Part shown: in pieces, positions 30,042 through 39,700 of the stretch
Numbering within the stretch: position 1 is the stretch's first letter
How the letters are laid out: the number at the start of each line of letters is the position of its first letter
From: Afipia sp. GAS231
GTDB taxonomy: Bacteria > Pseudomonadota > Alphaproteobacteria > Rhizobiales > Xanthobacteraceae
Length of the DNA stretch: 64,000 bases
Direction: 5' to 3'
Assembly (NCBI RefSeq): GCF_900103365.1
Contig: NZ_LT629703.1
Span: 2,232,001-2,296,000 of the forward strand
The notes under the pieces: model-generated
Database searches by the model: none
Told to the model about the DNA's origin: nothing
The model's input: only the letters and a program-made list of their open reading frames with translations
Program-made: the position numbers and the translations under genes

Positions 30042-31154
30042 TCACTCCCGCAACATATAGGCATCGACACCAGCGCCCGCCGCAAATCCCTCCGAGCTGC
30101 CCGGTATCACAAGCCAGGCTTCGGCGCGGGCGATCGCATCGAGCGACAATTCGCCGGCCGCCAGCGTGACCCAGGCGCCCTGCTTTCGTTGCAGCAGCAC
30201 GATCTCGGCGATGCCGACACCGGAAGCGATCTTGCGCACCAGCGGCAAATTCAGCGTCTTGCGCGGCCGGCGGCCCGACAGCCGATCGAGCGCGGGTATC
30301 GCCAGCGTCCACCACGCCGCAAAGGCATGATCCGGCGCGCGCGGCAACACGACCACAGGCGCCATGCCGATGCGGCCGACCGCGGAGGTGCGACCGGGCT
30401 GCAGGGCAATGCCATGCGCGAACACCTTTCCGCGTCCAGCCAGCGCCGTCACGCTCGCGTCGGTGCGGCCGACGCCGGAGCCGCCGACGATCAGTAACAG
30501 GTCGCAAGCACTGACATCGATGGCGGCCGCGATCGACACGGCATCGCGCCCCGCCGCCGTGAGGCAAACAACATCGGCGCCCGCGATCCGTGCACTTTCC
30601 GCGATCCAATCGGCGGTTACCATTCCGCCGGGCACATTGACGACGCGAACGCGCGGACGTCGTACCTCGAGCCGCGCGATTCCTGCGGCACGTGCGATCA
30701 AGATATCTCGCGCCACGACACGCCGGCCGGCCTCGACGACGTTGCTTCCCGCGGCAATATCGCCGCCGGCGCGGCGCACCCCCTGCCCCGGAATGGCTTC
30801 CGCCACGACCTGCGGGATCGGGCCCGAGATATCAACGGAATCGGAATCCAGCACGCAGTCGCAGCCACCGGGCATGGCCTCGCCTGCCTCGACCCAGACC
30901 GGCGTCGCGGGCAAAGGCACCGGCGAATAGGAGGACGCGGCGACGAGATCGCGGGCGCGCAACGCGTAGCCGTCGGCGGCGGCGATGTCATGCGGCGGGT
31001 ACGCGGCGAGCGGCGGCATGTCGGCCGCCATGCAGCGCAGCGCTTCGTCCAGCGGCAGCGCGACCGGCGGCACCGGTCTCAGCCCGTCCAGCAACGCGGT
31101 CAACGCCGCATCGAGCGGGGTAAGCGAAGCCGGCAGGCGCTGGGTTGGGGTCAT
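30042..31154 (-). CDS. Divergent MoeA-like molybdopterin-binding protein
   Basis: A 370-aa MoeA-fold protein. The DGYA active-site motif is kept (AADGYAL) and GGSGVGRTDASV replaces the usual GG(V/T)SxG(xx)D element. The normally conserved LPGNPVS loop is changed to LPRAPDHAF. It may therefore be a regulatory or specialised paralog. First gene of the operon with the MoeA-PBP fusion (13 nt gap). The start at 31154 is chosen by family fit over an ATG 16 codons upstream. Confidence 0.85.
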   Translation of the reverse strand: MTPTQRLPASLTPLDAALTALLDGLRPVPPVALPLDEALRCMAADMPPLAAYPPHDIAAADGYALRARDLVAASSYSPVPLPATPVWVEAGEAMPGGCDCVLDSDSVDISGPIPQVVAEAIPGQGVRRAGGDIAAGSNVVEAGRRVVARDILIARAAGIARLEVRRPRVRVVNVPGGMVTADWIAESARIAGADVVCLTAAGRDAVSIAAAIDVSACDLLLIVGGSGVGRTDASVTALAGRGKVFAHGIALQPGRTSAVGRIGMAPVVVLPRAPDHAFAAWWTLAIPALDRLSGRRPRKTLNLPLVRKIASGVGIAEIVLLQRKQGAWVTLAAGELSLDAIARAEAWLVIPGSSEGFAAGAGVDAYMLRE

Positions 31155-31213
31155 CGCCCGCCTATGCCCTGAATCGCGCCCGAAATAAATAGAACCGGGC
31201 ACCAGCCGCCGCC

Positions 31214-31268
31214 GGTCTCATCCTTCCGGCCAAGTTGACGCGGGCTTCTAATAGTTGCAAATGAGACC
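31214..31268. promoter_or_regulatory. Inverted repeat GGTCTCAT...ATGAGACC in divergent promoter region
   Basis: Perfect 8-bp arms at 31214-31221 and 31261-31268, 39 nt apart, in the 181-nt gap between the MoeA-like gene and the solute-binding protein gene. It is either two operator half-sites or a long hairpin. Confidence 0.35.
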
Positions 31269-31335
31269 AATCGCCGTTAGAAGCCGCCAAAATAAGCACT
31301 CGCGGCCAATAGGCCGTGTTCAGGGAGGAGACAGG

Positions 31336-32559
31336 ATGTTCGCCGGGAACCACTCCAGGAATCTATCAAGGCTTGGTGCGCTTGCTATCGCAATGCTGGC
31401 ATCGACGGCAGCCTTCGCGCAAGTTTCGGACGATCTGGTCAAGATCGGCGTGCTCACCGACATGAACGGCCCGGCATCGACGCCGACCGGCCAGGGCTCG
31501 GTGACGGCAGCCCAAATGGCGGTCGACGATTTCGGCGGCAAGGTTTTGGGCAAGCCGATCAGCGTGATCGTCGGCGACCATCAGTTGAAGCCGGATATCG
31601 GCGGCGCCATTGCGCGGCGCTGGTACGATGTCGATCAGGTCGACCTGATCGTCGACGTGCCGGTGTCGGCGGTCGGCCTCGCCGTGCAGAACGTTGCCAA
31701 CGAGAAGAAGAAGCTGTTCATTACCCATTCCACCGGCACCGCGGATTTCCACGGCAAGTTCTGTTCGCCCTACGCGATGCAGTGGGTGTTCGACACCCGC
31801 GCGCTCGCGGTCGGCACCGCACAGGCCGTGGTCAAGCGCGGCGGCGATAGCTGGTTCTTCATCACCGACGATTATGCCTTCGGTCATTCGCTCGAGCGCG
31901 ACGCCTCGACCGTGATCAACGCCAATGGCGGCAAGGTGCTGGGCTCGGTGAAGCCGCCGCTCGCCACCCCCGACCTGTCGTCGTTCGTGCTGCAGGCGCA
32001 GGCGTCCAAGGCCAAGATCATCGGCATCGCCGCCGGCCCGCCAAACAACATGAACGAGATCAAGACCGGTTCCGAATTCGGCGTGTTCAAGGGCGGACAG
32101 CAAATGGCGGCGCTGCTGGCGCTGATCACAGATATTCATTCGCTGGGGCTGCCGGCTGCCCAAGGCCTGCTGCTGACCACGTCGTTCTATTGGGACATGG
32201 ACGACAAGACCCGTGAATGGTCGAAGCGCTACTTCGCCAAGATGAACCGGATGCCGACGATGTGGCAGGCCGGCGTCTATTCCTCCGTGACGACCTATCT
32301 CAATGCCGTCAAGGACTCGGGCACCGACGAGCCGCTCAAGGTAGCGGCCAAGATGCGCGAAAAGCCGATCGAGGATTTCTTTTCCCGCAACGGCAAGCTG
32401 CGCGAGGACAATCTGATGGTCCACGACCTGATGCTGGTGCAGGTCAAGACGCCGGAAGAGTCCAAGTATCCGTGGGACTACTACAAGATTCTCGCCAAGA
32501 TCTCGGGCGATGAAGCGTTCGGCCCGATCGACCCGGCCTGCGCGATGGCGAAGAAGTAG
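31336..32559 (+). CDS. ABC transporter substrate-binding protein, branched-chain amino acid type
   Basis: A 407-aa periplasmic binding protein (Peripla_BP_6/LivJ class). The signal peptide covers ~1-28 (ends AAFA-Q), after basic MFAGNHSRN. The mature start VKIGVLTDMNGPAS is the family's typical first strand. A strong GGAGGAG ribosome site lies upstream. No permease or ATPase gene is nearby, so it is an orphan. Substrates of such proteins in rhizobia range over amino acids, amides and aromatic acids; I cannot say which. Confidence 0.9.
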   Translation: MFAGNHSRNLSRLGALAIAMLASTAAFAQVSDDLVKIGVLTDMNGPASTPTGQGSVTAAQMAVDDFGGKVLGKPISVIVGDHQLKPDIGGAIARRWYDVDQVDLIVDVPVSAVGLAVQNVANEKKKLFITHSTGTADFHGKFCSPYAMQWVFDTRALAVGTAQAVVKRGGDSWFFITDDYAFGHSLERDASTVINANGGKVLGSVKPPLATPDLSSFVLQAQASKAKIIGIAAGPPNNMNEIKTGSEFGVFKGGQQMAALLALITDIHSLGLPAAQGLLLTTSFYWDMDDKTREWSKRYFAKMNRMPTMWQAGVYSSVTTYLNAVKDSGTDEPLKVAAKMREKPIEDFFSRNGKLREDNLMVHDLMLVQVKTPEESKYPWDYYKILAKISGDEAFGPIDPACAMAKK

Positions 32560-32566
32560 AACTCAT

Positions 32567-32743
32567 CGTCGTCCCCGCGAACGCGGGGACCCATAACCAC
32601 AGGTGCACGTTGCCGCGCTGGATGCTTCGGCGTCGCGCAACACTAACTTCAGTGGTTATGGGTCCCCCGATGTGCAATTGCACATCTGAGCTCAGATGTG
32701 CAATTGCACATCTGAGCTCGCGCTGCGCCTGGCCGGGACGACG
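32567..32743. repeat. Large palindromic intergenic repeat (GTCGTCCCCGCG type)
   Basis: Ends CGTCGTCCC and GGGACGACG pair. Inner GGGACCCATAACCAC pairs with GTGGTTATGGGTCCC. A tandem duplication lies in its right half (32669-32720). It fills the whole gap between two convergent solute-binding protein genes and probably works as a bidirectional stop as well. Confidence 0.8.
32669..32720. repeat. Tandem 26-bp repeat, each with an 18-bp perfect palindrome
   Basis: Two copies (32669-32694, 32695-32720), differing only in the last base. Each begins with GATGTGCAATTGCACATC, a perfect palindrome. Confidence 0.9.
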
Positions 32744-32747
32744 GGAG

Positions 32748-33728
32748 TTATTTCACCACCCCGATCTCCTTAAAATACTTCATCACGCCGGGATGGATCA
32801 GTCCGACATTCGGTGCGGCCGCGACGGTGTTCGCGGCCGTGGTCTCGCAGGCCTGGGGCAGCTTCTTGCACAGCGTGACTTCGATGCCGTGCAAAGTCTT
32901 GGCCAGCCGGTAGGCTGTGTCATCCGGCAGGCTTTCGCGTACCAGAATGAAACTCCACGAGCCAAGGGAGTCGATTGCCGCGGTCTGGTTCGGGTAGCTG
33001 TTCGCGGGAATCGTCAACGGCTTGAGATACGTGTGTTTGGCGCGGATGCGCGCGATTTCGCCGGCGTCGGGCACGATGAAGCGCGCGCCGCCGGGCGCTT
33101 TCGCCATCGTCTCGAAGCCGGGCCAGCCGATGCCTGCGCCCCACAGCGCCGCGGCGCGGCCGTCCTGCACCATCGCAGGGCCATCACCGGCGCGGTCGAG
33201 ATAGATCGACTTGAAATCCTCGTCCTGCTTCAGCCCGATGCCGTCGAGCATGTAGCGCGACAGGATCGGCAGGCCCGAACCCTTGGCGCCGAACGCGACC
33301 GGCTGACCGACGAGATCGCGAATGGTCTTGTAGGGGCTGTCGGCGCGCACCACGAACATGCCGGGGCTGGAATACATCGCGGTGAGAATTTTGAGTTTGG
33401 TCGCCGGCCGCCCGATGCCCATGAAGGCTTCGTACGAAGGCTCTCCCGCCACCAGCCCGATGTCGAGCTGGTCTGATTCCAGCAGCGGAATGTTCTCGTT
33501 GGAGCCCTTGGTATTGCGCGGCTCGATCGACAGCGTCGGATCGGCGGCATTCATCACTTCGGCAAAGGCGTTGCCATAGAGCGGAAAACCGCCGCCGGGC
33601 GTCGCGGTGCCTAAGCTGATCGTGGTCTTGGTCATGGCAGTCATCGAGTTGGATTTGCCTCCATCTTGCGCCGCAGCGCTGCCTGCCAGCAGAAGTACGC
33701 CGGCGCAGGCAATATGAGCGAGTTTCAT
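32748..33728 (-). CDS. TAXI family TRAP transporter solute-binding subunit
   Basis: A 326-aa TAXI/NMT1-like periplasmic binding protein. The signal peptide is at ~1-20 (ends AGSAAA-Q). The segments ISLGTATPGGGFPLYGNAFAE and VAFGAKGSG are typical of the family. GAGG precedes the start at 33728. The TRAP membrane subunit (DctQM-type) is not in the window, so it is an orphan here. Substrate unknown. Confidence 0.88.
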   Translation of the reverse strand: MKLAHIACAGVLLLAGSAAAQDGGKSNSMTAMTKTTISLGTATPGGGFPLYGNAFAEVMNAADPTLSIEPRNTKGSNENIPLLESDQLDIGLVAGEPSYEAFMGIGRPATKLKILTAMYSSPGMFVVRADSPYKTIRDLVGQPVAFGAKGSGLPILSRYMLDGIGLKQDEDFKSIYLDRAGDGPAMVQDGRAAALWGAGIGWPGFETMAKAPGGARFIVPDAGEIARIRAKHTYLKPLTIPANSYPNQTAAIDSLGSWSFILVRESLPDDTAYRLAKTLHGIEVTLCKKLPQACETTAANTVAAAPNVGLIHPGVMKYFKEIGVVK

Positions 33729-33823
33729 GGTTGGCCTCAAGCGTTGCGTGCGGAATGACCGCAGCCGAGGTTGTAGGCAAGCGCGGGGATCTGTGAAAGC
33801 ATGTCGCCAAGCGTAACAAGAAA

Positions 33824-34822
33824 ATGACGGGAAGCCTAATGATCGAATTATTGCGCAAAGCATTGCTGGTTTGCATTTTAAGTCTCGTTGGCCATTTTGC
33901 GATGGGTACCGCGCCCGCTTCCGCCGCCGGTTATCCCGACCGCCCGGTGAAATGGCTGATCGGTTTTGCCGCCGGCGGCCCGGTCGATATCGTGGCGCGC
34001 ATCATGAGCCAGTGGCTGTCGGATCATCTCGGCCAGCAGTTCGTGGTCGAGAACCGCGCCGGCTCCGGCGGCAATATCGCCGCGGCCGCGGCGATCAACT
34101 CAGCCCCCGACGGCTACACGCTGCTGTTCGTCGCGCCCAACAACGCGATCTCGACCTCGCTGTACAAGAAGCTGCCGTTTGACTTCCTCCGCGACACCAC
34201 GCCGGTCGCCAGCATCATGCAGCTCACCAACATGCTTGTGGTGTCGAACGCGACGCCGGTGAAGACGGTTCAGGAATTCATCGACTACTGCAAGGCCAAC
34301 CCCGGCAAGATCTCCTACGCCTCGTCGGGCAACGGCACCTCGGTCCACATGTCGGCGGAGCTGTTCAAGGCGATGACCAAGTGCGACATGGTGCATGTGC
34401 CCTATCGGGGCTCTGCGATCGCGTTTCCCGACATCATCTCCAACAAGGTGCAGTTGATCTTCGACAACCTGCCCTCGGCGCTGGAACAGGCCAAGGGCGG
34501 CTCGGTGCGCGCGCTCGGCGTCACCTCGCCGCAGCGCTGGCCGACCGTGCCCGATGTGCCCGCCATCGCCGAGACCGTGCCCGGATTCGAATCCGTCGGC
34601 TTCTACGGTATCTCGGCGCCCAAGGGCACGCCGCCCGAAATCATCGACATCCTCAACAAGGCGATCGGCGAGGCGCTGAAGGACCCGAAACTGGTGGCCC
34701 GGCTCGCCGAGGTCGGCGGCATCCCGAAGCCGATGAGCCCGGCCGAATTCGGCAGGCTGGTCACCGAGGAGACCGAAAAGTGGCGCAAGGTGGTGGAATT
34801 CGCCGGCGTTTCGGTCGATTAA
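33824..34822 (+). CDS. Tripartite tricarboxylate transporter substrate-binding protein (Bug family)
   Basis: A 332-aa extracytoplasmic binding protein. The signal peptide ends near ASAAG. Bug/TctC hallmarks: YPDRPVKWLIGFAAGGPVD, VVENRAGSGGNIAA, and PNKxxY-like spacing in the C-terminal lobe. No TctA/TctB membrane genes are present, so it is an orphan. ATG 33839 is an alternative start with GGAAG upstream. It is divergent from the TAXI gene, with both promoters in a 95-nt gap. Confidence 0.9.
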   Translation: MTGSLMIELLRKALLVCILSLVGHFAMGTAPASAAGYPDRPVKWLIGFAAGGPVDIVARIMSQWLSDHLGQQFVVENRAGSGGNIAAAAAINSAPDGYTLLFVAPNNAISTSLYKKLPFDFLRDTTPVASIMQLTNMLVVSNATPVKTVQEFIDYCKANPGKISYASSGNGTSVHMSAELFKAMTKCDMVHVPYRGSAIAFPDIISNKVQLIFDNLPSALEQAKGGSVRALGVTSPQRWPTVPDVPAIAETVPGFESVGFYGISAPKGTPPEIIDILNKAIGEALKDPKLVARLAEVGGIPKPMSPAEFGRLVTEETEKWRKVVEFAGVSVD

Positions 34823-34832
34823 GCCCGGCATT

Positions 34833-34850
34833 GCCGGATCGCGATCCGGC
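34833..34850 (+). terminator. Hairpin after the Bug-family gene
   Basis: Perfect 8-bp arms GCCGGATC and GATCCGGC around GC, 11 nt after the stop codon. No U-run follows, so it may stop transcription only weakly. Confidence 0.4.
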
Positions 34851-34902
34851 CTGTAAACGATCCCGGCACCGTTGCCGCCGTCACCCGCGGCCATCAGCGG
34901 CG

Positions 34903-34978
34903 GGGCCTGTAGCTCAATGGTTAGAGCCGGCCGCTCATAACGGTCTGGTTGCAGGTTCGAGTCCTGCCGGGCCCACCA
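34903..34978 (+). tRNA. tRNA-Ile (CAT, lysidine-modified type)
   Basis: A full cloverleaf with encoded CCA: acceptor GGGCCTG pairs with CGGGCCC, D-arm GCTC/GAGC, anticodon stem GGCCG/CGGTC with loop CTCATAA (anticodon CAT), T-arm GCAGG-TTCGAGT-CCTGC. The CTCATAA loop resembles tRNA-Ile2 rather than initiator or elongator Met, so the anticodon C is probably modified to lysidine. Elongator tRNA-Met cannot be fully excluded by eye. Confidence 0.9.
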
Positions 34979-35035
34979 CGCTTCGCCCTGCGGGCTACGC
35001 GTGGCGCAGCCAAGCGGAGACCACAGGGCGAAGCG
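34979..35035. repeat. Inverted repeat directly after tRNA-Ile
   Basis: Perfect 12-bp arms CGCTTCGCCCTG (34979-34990) and CAGGGCGAAGCG (35024-35035), starting at the base after the tRNA CCA end. It may terminate the tRNA transcript. The following ~95 nt is repeat-like but holds no gene. Confidence 0.6.
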
Positions 35036-35131
35036 TGGTGTCCGGCGTAGCTGGAGCGAAGCGAAAGCAAAGACGGACTGAAGTCGAAGGCGAGCTACGG
35101 CTCGGCAAGCCATGCTTCCCGGCTCCCCCCA

Positions 35132-35252
35132 ACCAAAATATCGAAAACAACCCCATGCAAAGTAGCCGGTGGACGCTGGTATCGACGTTTCGAGCGACCC
35201 CCGCGAAAATATTTTGACACGTCGGGCAAATCAGCGGCACTGTTCCATCGTC
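35132..35252. repeat. Dispersed repeat, copy A
   Basis: Shares CAAAATATC, CCCCATGC, CCGCGAAAA and GACACGTCGGGCAAATCAGC, then GGCAC and TTCCATC, in the same order and strand as 56943-57050. It lies ~150 nt after tRNA-Ile. The minus strand of both copies reads a short peptide with an ICPTCQN motif, which I take as repeat-derived. Confidence 0.8.
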
Positions 35253-35267
35253 GCGCGTCTGGCGCAA

Positions 35268-35996
35268 TTACAAGGCCAGCAGCAATCCTGAAAACAGCAA
35301 CATGACGAGGATGATCCGCCGGAACGACGCTTCATTGACACTGCGGAAAGCGAAAATCCCCAGCGCCGCGCCGGCAAGCAGTGCCGGAATACTGGCGGCG
35401 AACTCGACCAGAACCTTCGAAGACAAATCATTATGCAACAGCATCAGCACGAGCGCGAAAATCTGCATGGCAGCAATGAAAGGCTGAACCAGCCCGCGCT
35501 GCTCCGTTTTTGGCACGCCGTGGATGTCACACCATATGGTCGGTATTGCACCCGGCATTGCCGTCAACCCGCCGACAAAGCCGCCGCCGAAGCCGATTAA
35601 TACATTGCGCCCCACATTCATCTGCAGGCGACGAGAAAGCACCGGCCGGAATAACGTGTAGGCTGCATAACAGGCGATGGCGAGACCAAAGCTCTCTCTG
35701 AAGATCCGCGCGTCTGCAGCTTGCAGCAACCAGACGGCGATCGGAACGCCAAGCAATCCGCCGACGACCAATACCGAGCTCTGCTTCCAGCGGATACTGT
35801 TTCTCAATGCCCAGAGATTCGTGGCTTGCACGGCGATGCTGCAGGCCATCATCAGCGGAACCGCCTCCAGTGGTGGGAGAACGTGAAGGAGAATTGCGCC
35901 GGCCACCGCCGAAAAGGCAAAGCCCGCGAGGCCCGAGACAAAGGCGCCGCAAAACACGGCGAAACTGAGCAGGCAAAACGACGCAATGTCGCCCAT
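35268..35996 (-). CDS. TauE/SafE family membrane exporter
   Basis: A 242-aa protein with about seven to eight membrane helices. Duplicated half-motifs of the family are visible: GAFVSGLAGFAFSAVAGAIL near the N-terminus and GFGGGFVGGLTAMPGAIPTIW in the second half. Members export sulfite, sulfoacetate or other anions; the substrate here is unknown. It stands alone after the tRNA/repeat region. Confidence 0.85.
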   Translation of the reverse strand: MGDIASFCLLSFAVFCGAFVSGLAGFAFSAVAGAILLHVLPPLEAVPLMMACSIAVQATNLWALRNSIRWKQSSVLVVGGLLGVPIAVWLLQAADARIFRESFGLAIACYAAYTLFRPVLSRRLQMNVGRNVLIGFGGGFVGGLTAMPGAIPTIWCDIHGVPKTEQRGLVQPFIAAMQIFALVLMLLHNDLSSKVLVEFAASIPALLAGAALGIFAFRSVNEASFRRIILVMLLFSGLLLAL

Positions 35997-36043
35997 GAGC
36001 GAACCCTCCGGGAGGATGAGATCCTCGAATAACGGCTTGGCGA

Positions 36044-36232
36044 TTAGTCCGCAGACGACAGTCCGGGCGGCTCGGGCGCTGCCCCGGCGTCGCTCCGACG
36101 GGCGGAGGTCAATAGGGCGGCCGCAAGGATGTGCAGAATGACAAAGCAGATGGCGATCGCTACCAGCAGCCTGTTCTTGCCCGGTGCCGAAACCTGAAGC
36201 TTGCGTTCGGACGGTTCTTCACTGAGCGACAT
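36044..36232 (-). CDS. Small single-span membrane protein (62 aa)
   Basis: Starts MSLSEEPSERKLQVSAPGKN, then one membrane helix (~22-42) and an Ala/Pro tail. The start at 36232 is chosen because GGAGG lies 8 nt upstream. It overlaps the end of the 111-aa gene by 14 nt, so the two are cotranscribed. No family recognised. Confidence 0.6.
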   Translation of the reverse strand: MSLSEEPSERKLQVSAPGKNRLLVAIAICFVILHILAAALLTSARRSDAGAAPEPPGLSSAD

Positions 36233-36554
36233 TGTCACGTCCTCCACCATCTGTCCGTGAGTCAAACTGGTGCCACCCGTTGTCGATCAGGTGACGGTAC
36301 TGTCGAAGGGTGCGCTCTGCCTGCAGCCGTCGTGAATGGTGCAGCGCTTGAAAGAGGCGCCCAAACGAACCTTGCTTTCGAGAAGAACTCCCGGAGGCGG
36401 CCAACGAATTCGCTGAAAACGACGCATCACTTCCGGTTGAAGCTCTGCCGTCAGACAACGGCACGAAGGATGCCGCGATCGACTGAAACATCTTGTGAAA
36501 CAACAACCCATAGAACAGGCGCGTGAGACGCCATGTCGTTTCTTCCATGCGCAT
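36219..36554 (-). CDS. Hypothetical protein (111 aa)
   Basis: A 111-aa protein; the N-terminal part (TRLFYGLLFHKMFQSIAASF) is amphipathic. The C-terminal part has an ALHHSRRLQAERTLRQYRHL segment, similar in pattern to the short Arg/His motif of YjiS-like small proteins common in Rhizobiales. AAGGTG precedes the start. Function unknown. Confidence 0.55.
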   Translation of the reverse strand: MRMEETTWRLTRLFYGLLFHKMFQSIAASFVPLSDGRASTGSDASFSANSLAASGSSSRKQGSFGRLFQALHHSRRLQAERTLRQYRHLIDNGWHQFDSRTDGGGRDNVAQ

Positions 36555-36735
36555 GACACGAACACCTTATGTGAGTGACGGGATGCAGCCGGAAGTATCG
36601 AACGGAACGCCGGGCCGCGCTTTAAGGCGGGCTTAACGTGTCCTTATCGTTTCCTTGATTTTTGAAGGCCGTCCTTGATTTCGGGCCCCCGGGCCGGTTG
36701 AATATCCACCTCGCTGCTCCTGCGAAGGGATTGTT

Positions 36736-39700
36736 TTGCTGTACTTATTTGACGATTTCGTCCTCGACACCGATCAGCGGGAACTGCGCCGTGACGGATC
36801 CCCGATCCCGTTGCAACCACAGGTTTTCGACCTCCTCGCGTATCTGATCCGCCACCGGGCCCGGGTGGTGACCAAGGACGATCTGATCGGTGCGATTTGG
36901 GGCGGTCGTATCGTCTCGGAGTCGGCGCTCACCACCCGCATCAACGCAGCCCGCACGGGAATAGGCGATTCCGGCGAGGCGCAGCGATTAATCAAGACCT
37001 TGCCGCGCAAGGGCGTGCGCTTTATCGGCACGGTGCGCGAAGCAGCCAGGGAGGTCGAGAGCGCGGTCGCGCCTGCGAAGGTCGAAACCTCCAGCCTGGT
37101 GGTCGGCCGGACAGCCCCCTTCGAGACGATCGACCGGATGATGCGGCACGCATTGTCCGGTCAGCGGCAAATGGCCTTTGTTACGGGAGAAGCCGGGATC
37201 GGCAAGACGGCCTTCATCGCCAAGGCGATCGAGCGATTGACGGAACAGGGCTTCGACCTGCTCTATGGGCGCTGCACCGAACGGTTTGGAACGGACGAGG
37301 TCTTCCTGCCGCTGATCGATGCGCTGGTGAACCGTTATCGGGCAAACGGCCCCGAGCTGATTTCGGCCGTTCGCGCCCACGCCCCCACCTGGATATTGCA
37401 ATTGCCGGGTGCCATCGACGCATCGGAACGCGCGGCTTTCCAGGATGAAGTGTTCGGCGCGACGCGCGAGCGGATGCTGCGGGAGTTCTGTGATCTTCTG
37501 GAAGCGCTGAGCGCCGGCCGTCCGTGGGTCCTCGTTCTCGAAGATCTGCATTGGAGCGACTTCGCAACGCTTGACGTGGTGTCTCGCTTCGCGCACGCGA
37601 ACGGCAAGGCGCGCGTGCTGGCCCTTTGCTCCTATCGCCCGGCCGACAGCGCCGCGGACGGGCATCCGATCCGTCGCCTGCATCGCGATCTCGAGATTCA
37701 TGGATGTTGCAGCGAATTGCGCCTCGATCGGTTGTCGCATCCGGAGGTCGAGCGCTATCTCGCATTGCGCTTCGAAGACGCGGAATTGGCCTCGAGCCTG
37801 TCAAAGCCGGTATTCGAGCGGACGCTGGGCAACCCTCTGTTCGTTGCCTCGCTGCTCAAACACCTCATCGACCAGGAGTCGATCGTCGAAACGGAGGGCC
37901 AATGGCGCCTGTCTTCGCAGGCGGCATTTGTTCGCGATCGCATTCCGGACAGCCTCCTGAACATGATCGGCCACGAGCTCGACCGCCTCACCGACAGCGA
38001 ACGACGTCTGCTCGATGTCGCCAGCGTTGCCGGCGAGGATTTTTCCGCGGCTCTCGTTGCAGCCGGCCTGTCCGATGATGCGATCGACGTTGAAAGGGAC
38101 ATCGAAGCGTTGGTCCGGAAGGATCATATCCTCGTTCGTTCGGGGGTTTCCGAGTGGCCCGATGGAACATATTCGGGCTCCTACGCTTTCCGTCACATTC
38201 TCTATCAGAATATCATCTACCAGAATCTGCCGCCGGGGCACCGCGCGCAAACGCACAAGCGCCTGGGCAAGAGGCTGGAAGAGGCCCATGCCGGCCGCAC
38301 CTCTGAAATTGCGCCCGCGCTCGCACTTCACTTCGAGCAGGGTCGCGAATTTCCGAGCGCGTTGCGCTACCTCCGGGAAGCGGCAGAGAGCTCGACCAAG
38401 CGCCTCGGCCATGCGGAGGCCGCAAGCTATCTCACCCGCGCGCTCGGCATACTCGATCGTTTCGATGCTGCCGGCGAATTCTCGGCCCGCATCGCTCTGC
38501 TGCGGAAGCGGAGCTGGGCTCTTCGCTCGTTCGGCGACCTGGTCGGCTCCATCCGCGATTTGCGAGACATGATTGCCTGCGCCGAACAGGCGGGCGAGAT
38601 CAAGCAACAGCTCAACGGCCTCACGGCGGTGAGTAGTCTGTGCCTGCGCGTGGATCGCCACGCCTGCCTGGAGGCCGCTGAAGACGTACTGTCGCGAAGC
38701 CAGGGGCTTGCTGACGACACGTTCAAGGCTCTGGTCCAGGGCAGCAGCGCGAGCGTTAACCTGTTCCTCAACGGCTGGCGCAAACAGGACGCCACGCTCT
38801 GCGACAGGGCGATCGAGCTGAGTGCGAGTGCCACGAACTATGGCATCCTGATCAGACGCAATGGAATATCCGGCATCGTCGATTGCTGGAGGTCGCGGTA
38901 CCAGGAGTGCCGCCGCGCCGGCACGGAAGGAAAGCGATTGGCGCGCCTGGCTGGCGACGTCTACACCTTTGTCCTGTTCAACGTTCTCGAATCGATCGCG
39001 CTCATTCATCTGGGCGAATGGCGCGAACTGCGACGCGAAATCGCGGCCGGCCTCGAACTGGCCGTCAGGAACGCGAACGGCCCCAGCAGCGCATTGTGCC
39101 GGCTGACGCTTGCGTGGTTGCACGTCGAAGCGATGGATTTTGACGGCGCCCGGGAGCTCTGCGAAAGCGTCGACGATAGTCTGCTGGTCGGCGATCAGTC
39201 GACGTATTTCCACAAGCGGGCCGTCCTTGCGAAGGCCTATGTCGGCCTCAACGATCCGTCGGGAGCTCGCCGGCAATTTGACGATATTGAGCGCCGCAGG
39301 CATGAAGAAGGCATCGACATCGAATTTACCGCCGCGACACAGGTGTATCATTGCCTCGGCGAATATTACTTGCAGGTCGGCGACCTTACGCAGGCTCGGA
39401 ACTGTGCCCGCCAGCTCCACGACTATGTGGCATCGGCGCCGGATCTCAATCACCTGGCCCAGGCCCACGGACTGCTCGCGCGGACGGCGCTCGGCCTGGG
39501 TGATTCAGCGGACGCTCGGTCGCACCTGTCCCGCGCGCTGGAGATCGTCGACAATGCCGACTTCCCGATCGCTTCCTGGCGGGTGTACCGCACGGCCGCC
39601 GAGATCTTCGCGAAGTATGGAGACGTCGACAGGGCAGCGACGTATCGCTCGCGATTTGTCGAGACCGTCCGACGGCTGGCGCAAAATTTCGAACCCGAGG

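Noticed and set aside
32567..32743. CRISPR-like array
   Set aside because: Only two tandem 26-bp units, directly adjoining without spacers, within a larger palindromic repeat; no cas genes.
34903..34978. Elongator tRNA-Met interpretation of the CAT tRNA
   Set aside because: The CTCATAA anticodon loop and the arms resemble the lysidine-type tRNA-Ile2 more closely; kept only as a minor alternative.
34995..35267. Minus-strand ORF in dispersed repeat copy A with ICPTCQN motif (similar peptide in copy B at 56783-57052)
   Set aside because: Both copies read the same Cys-containing peptide, but only because the DNA repeat is shared; outside the repeat the frames differ and no ribosome site is seen.
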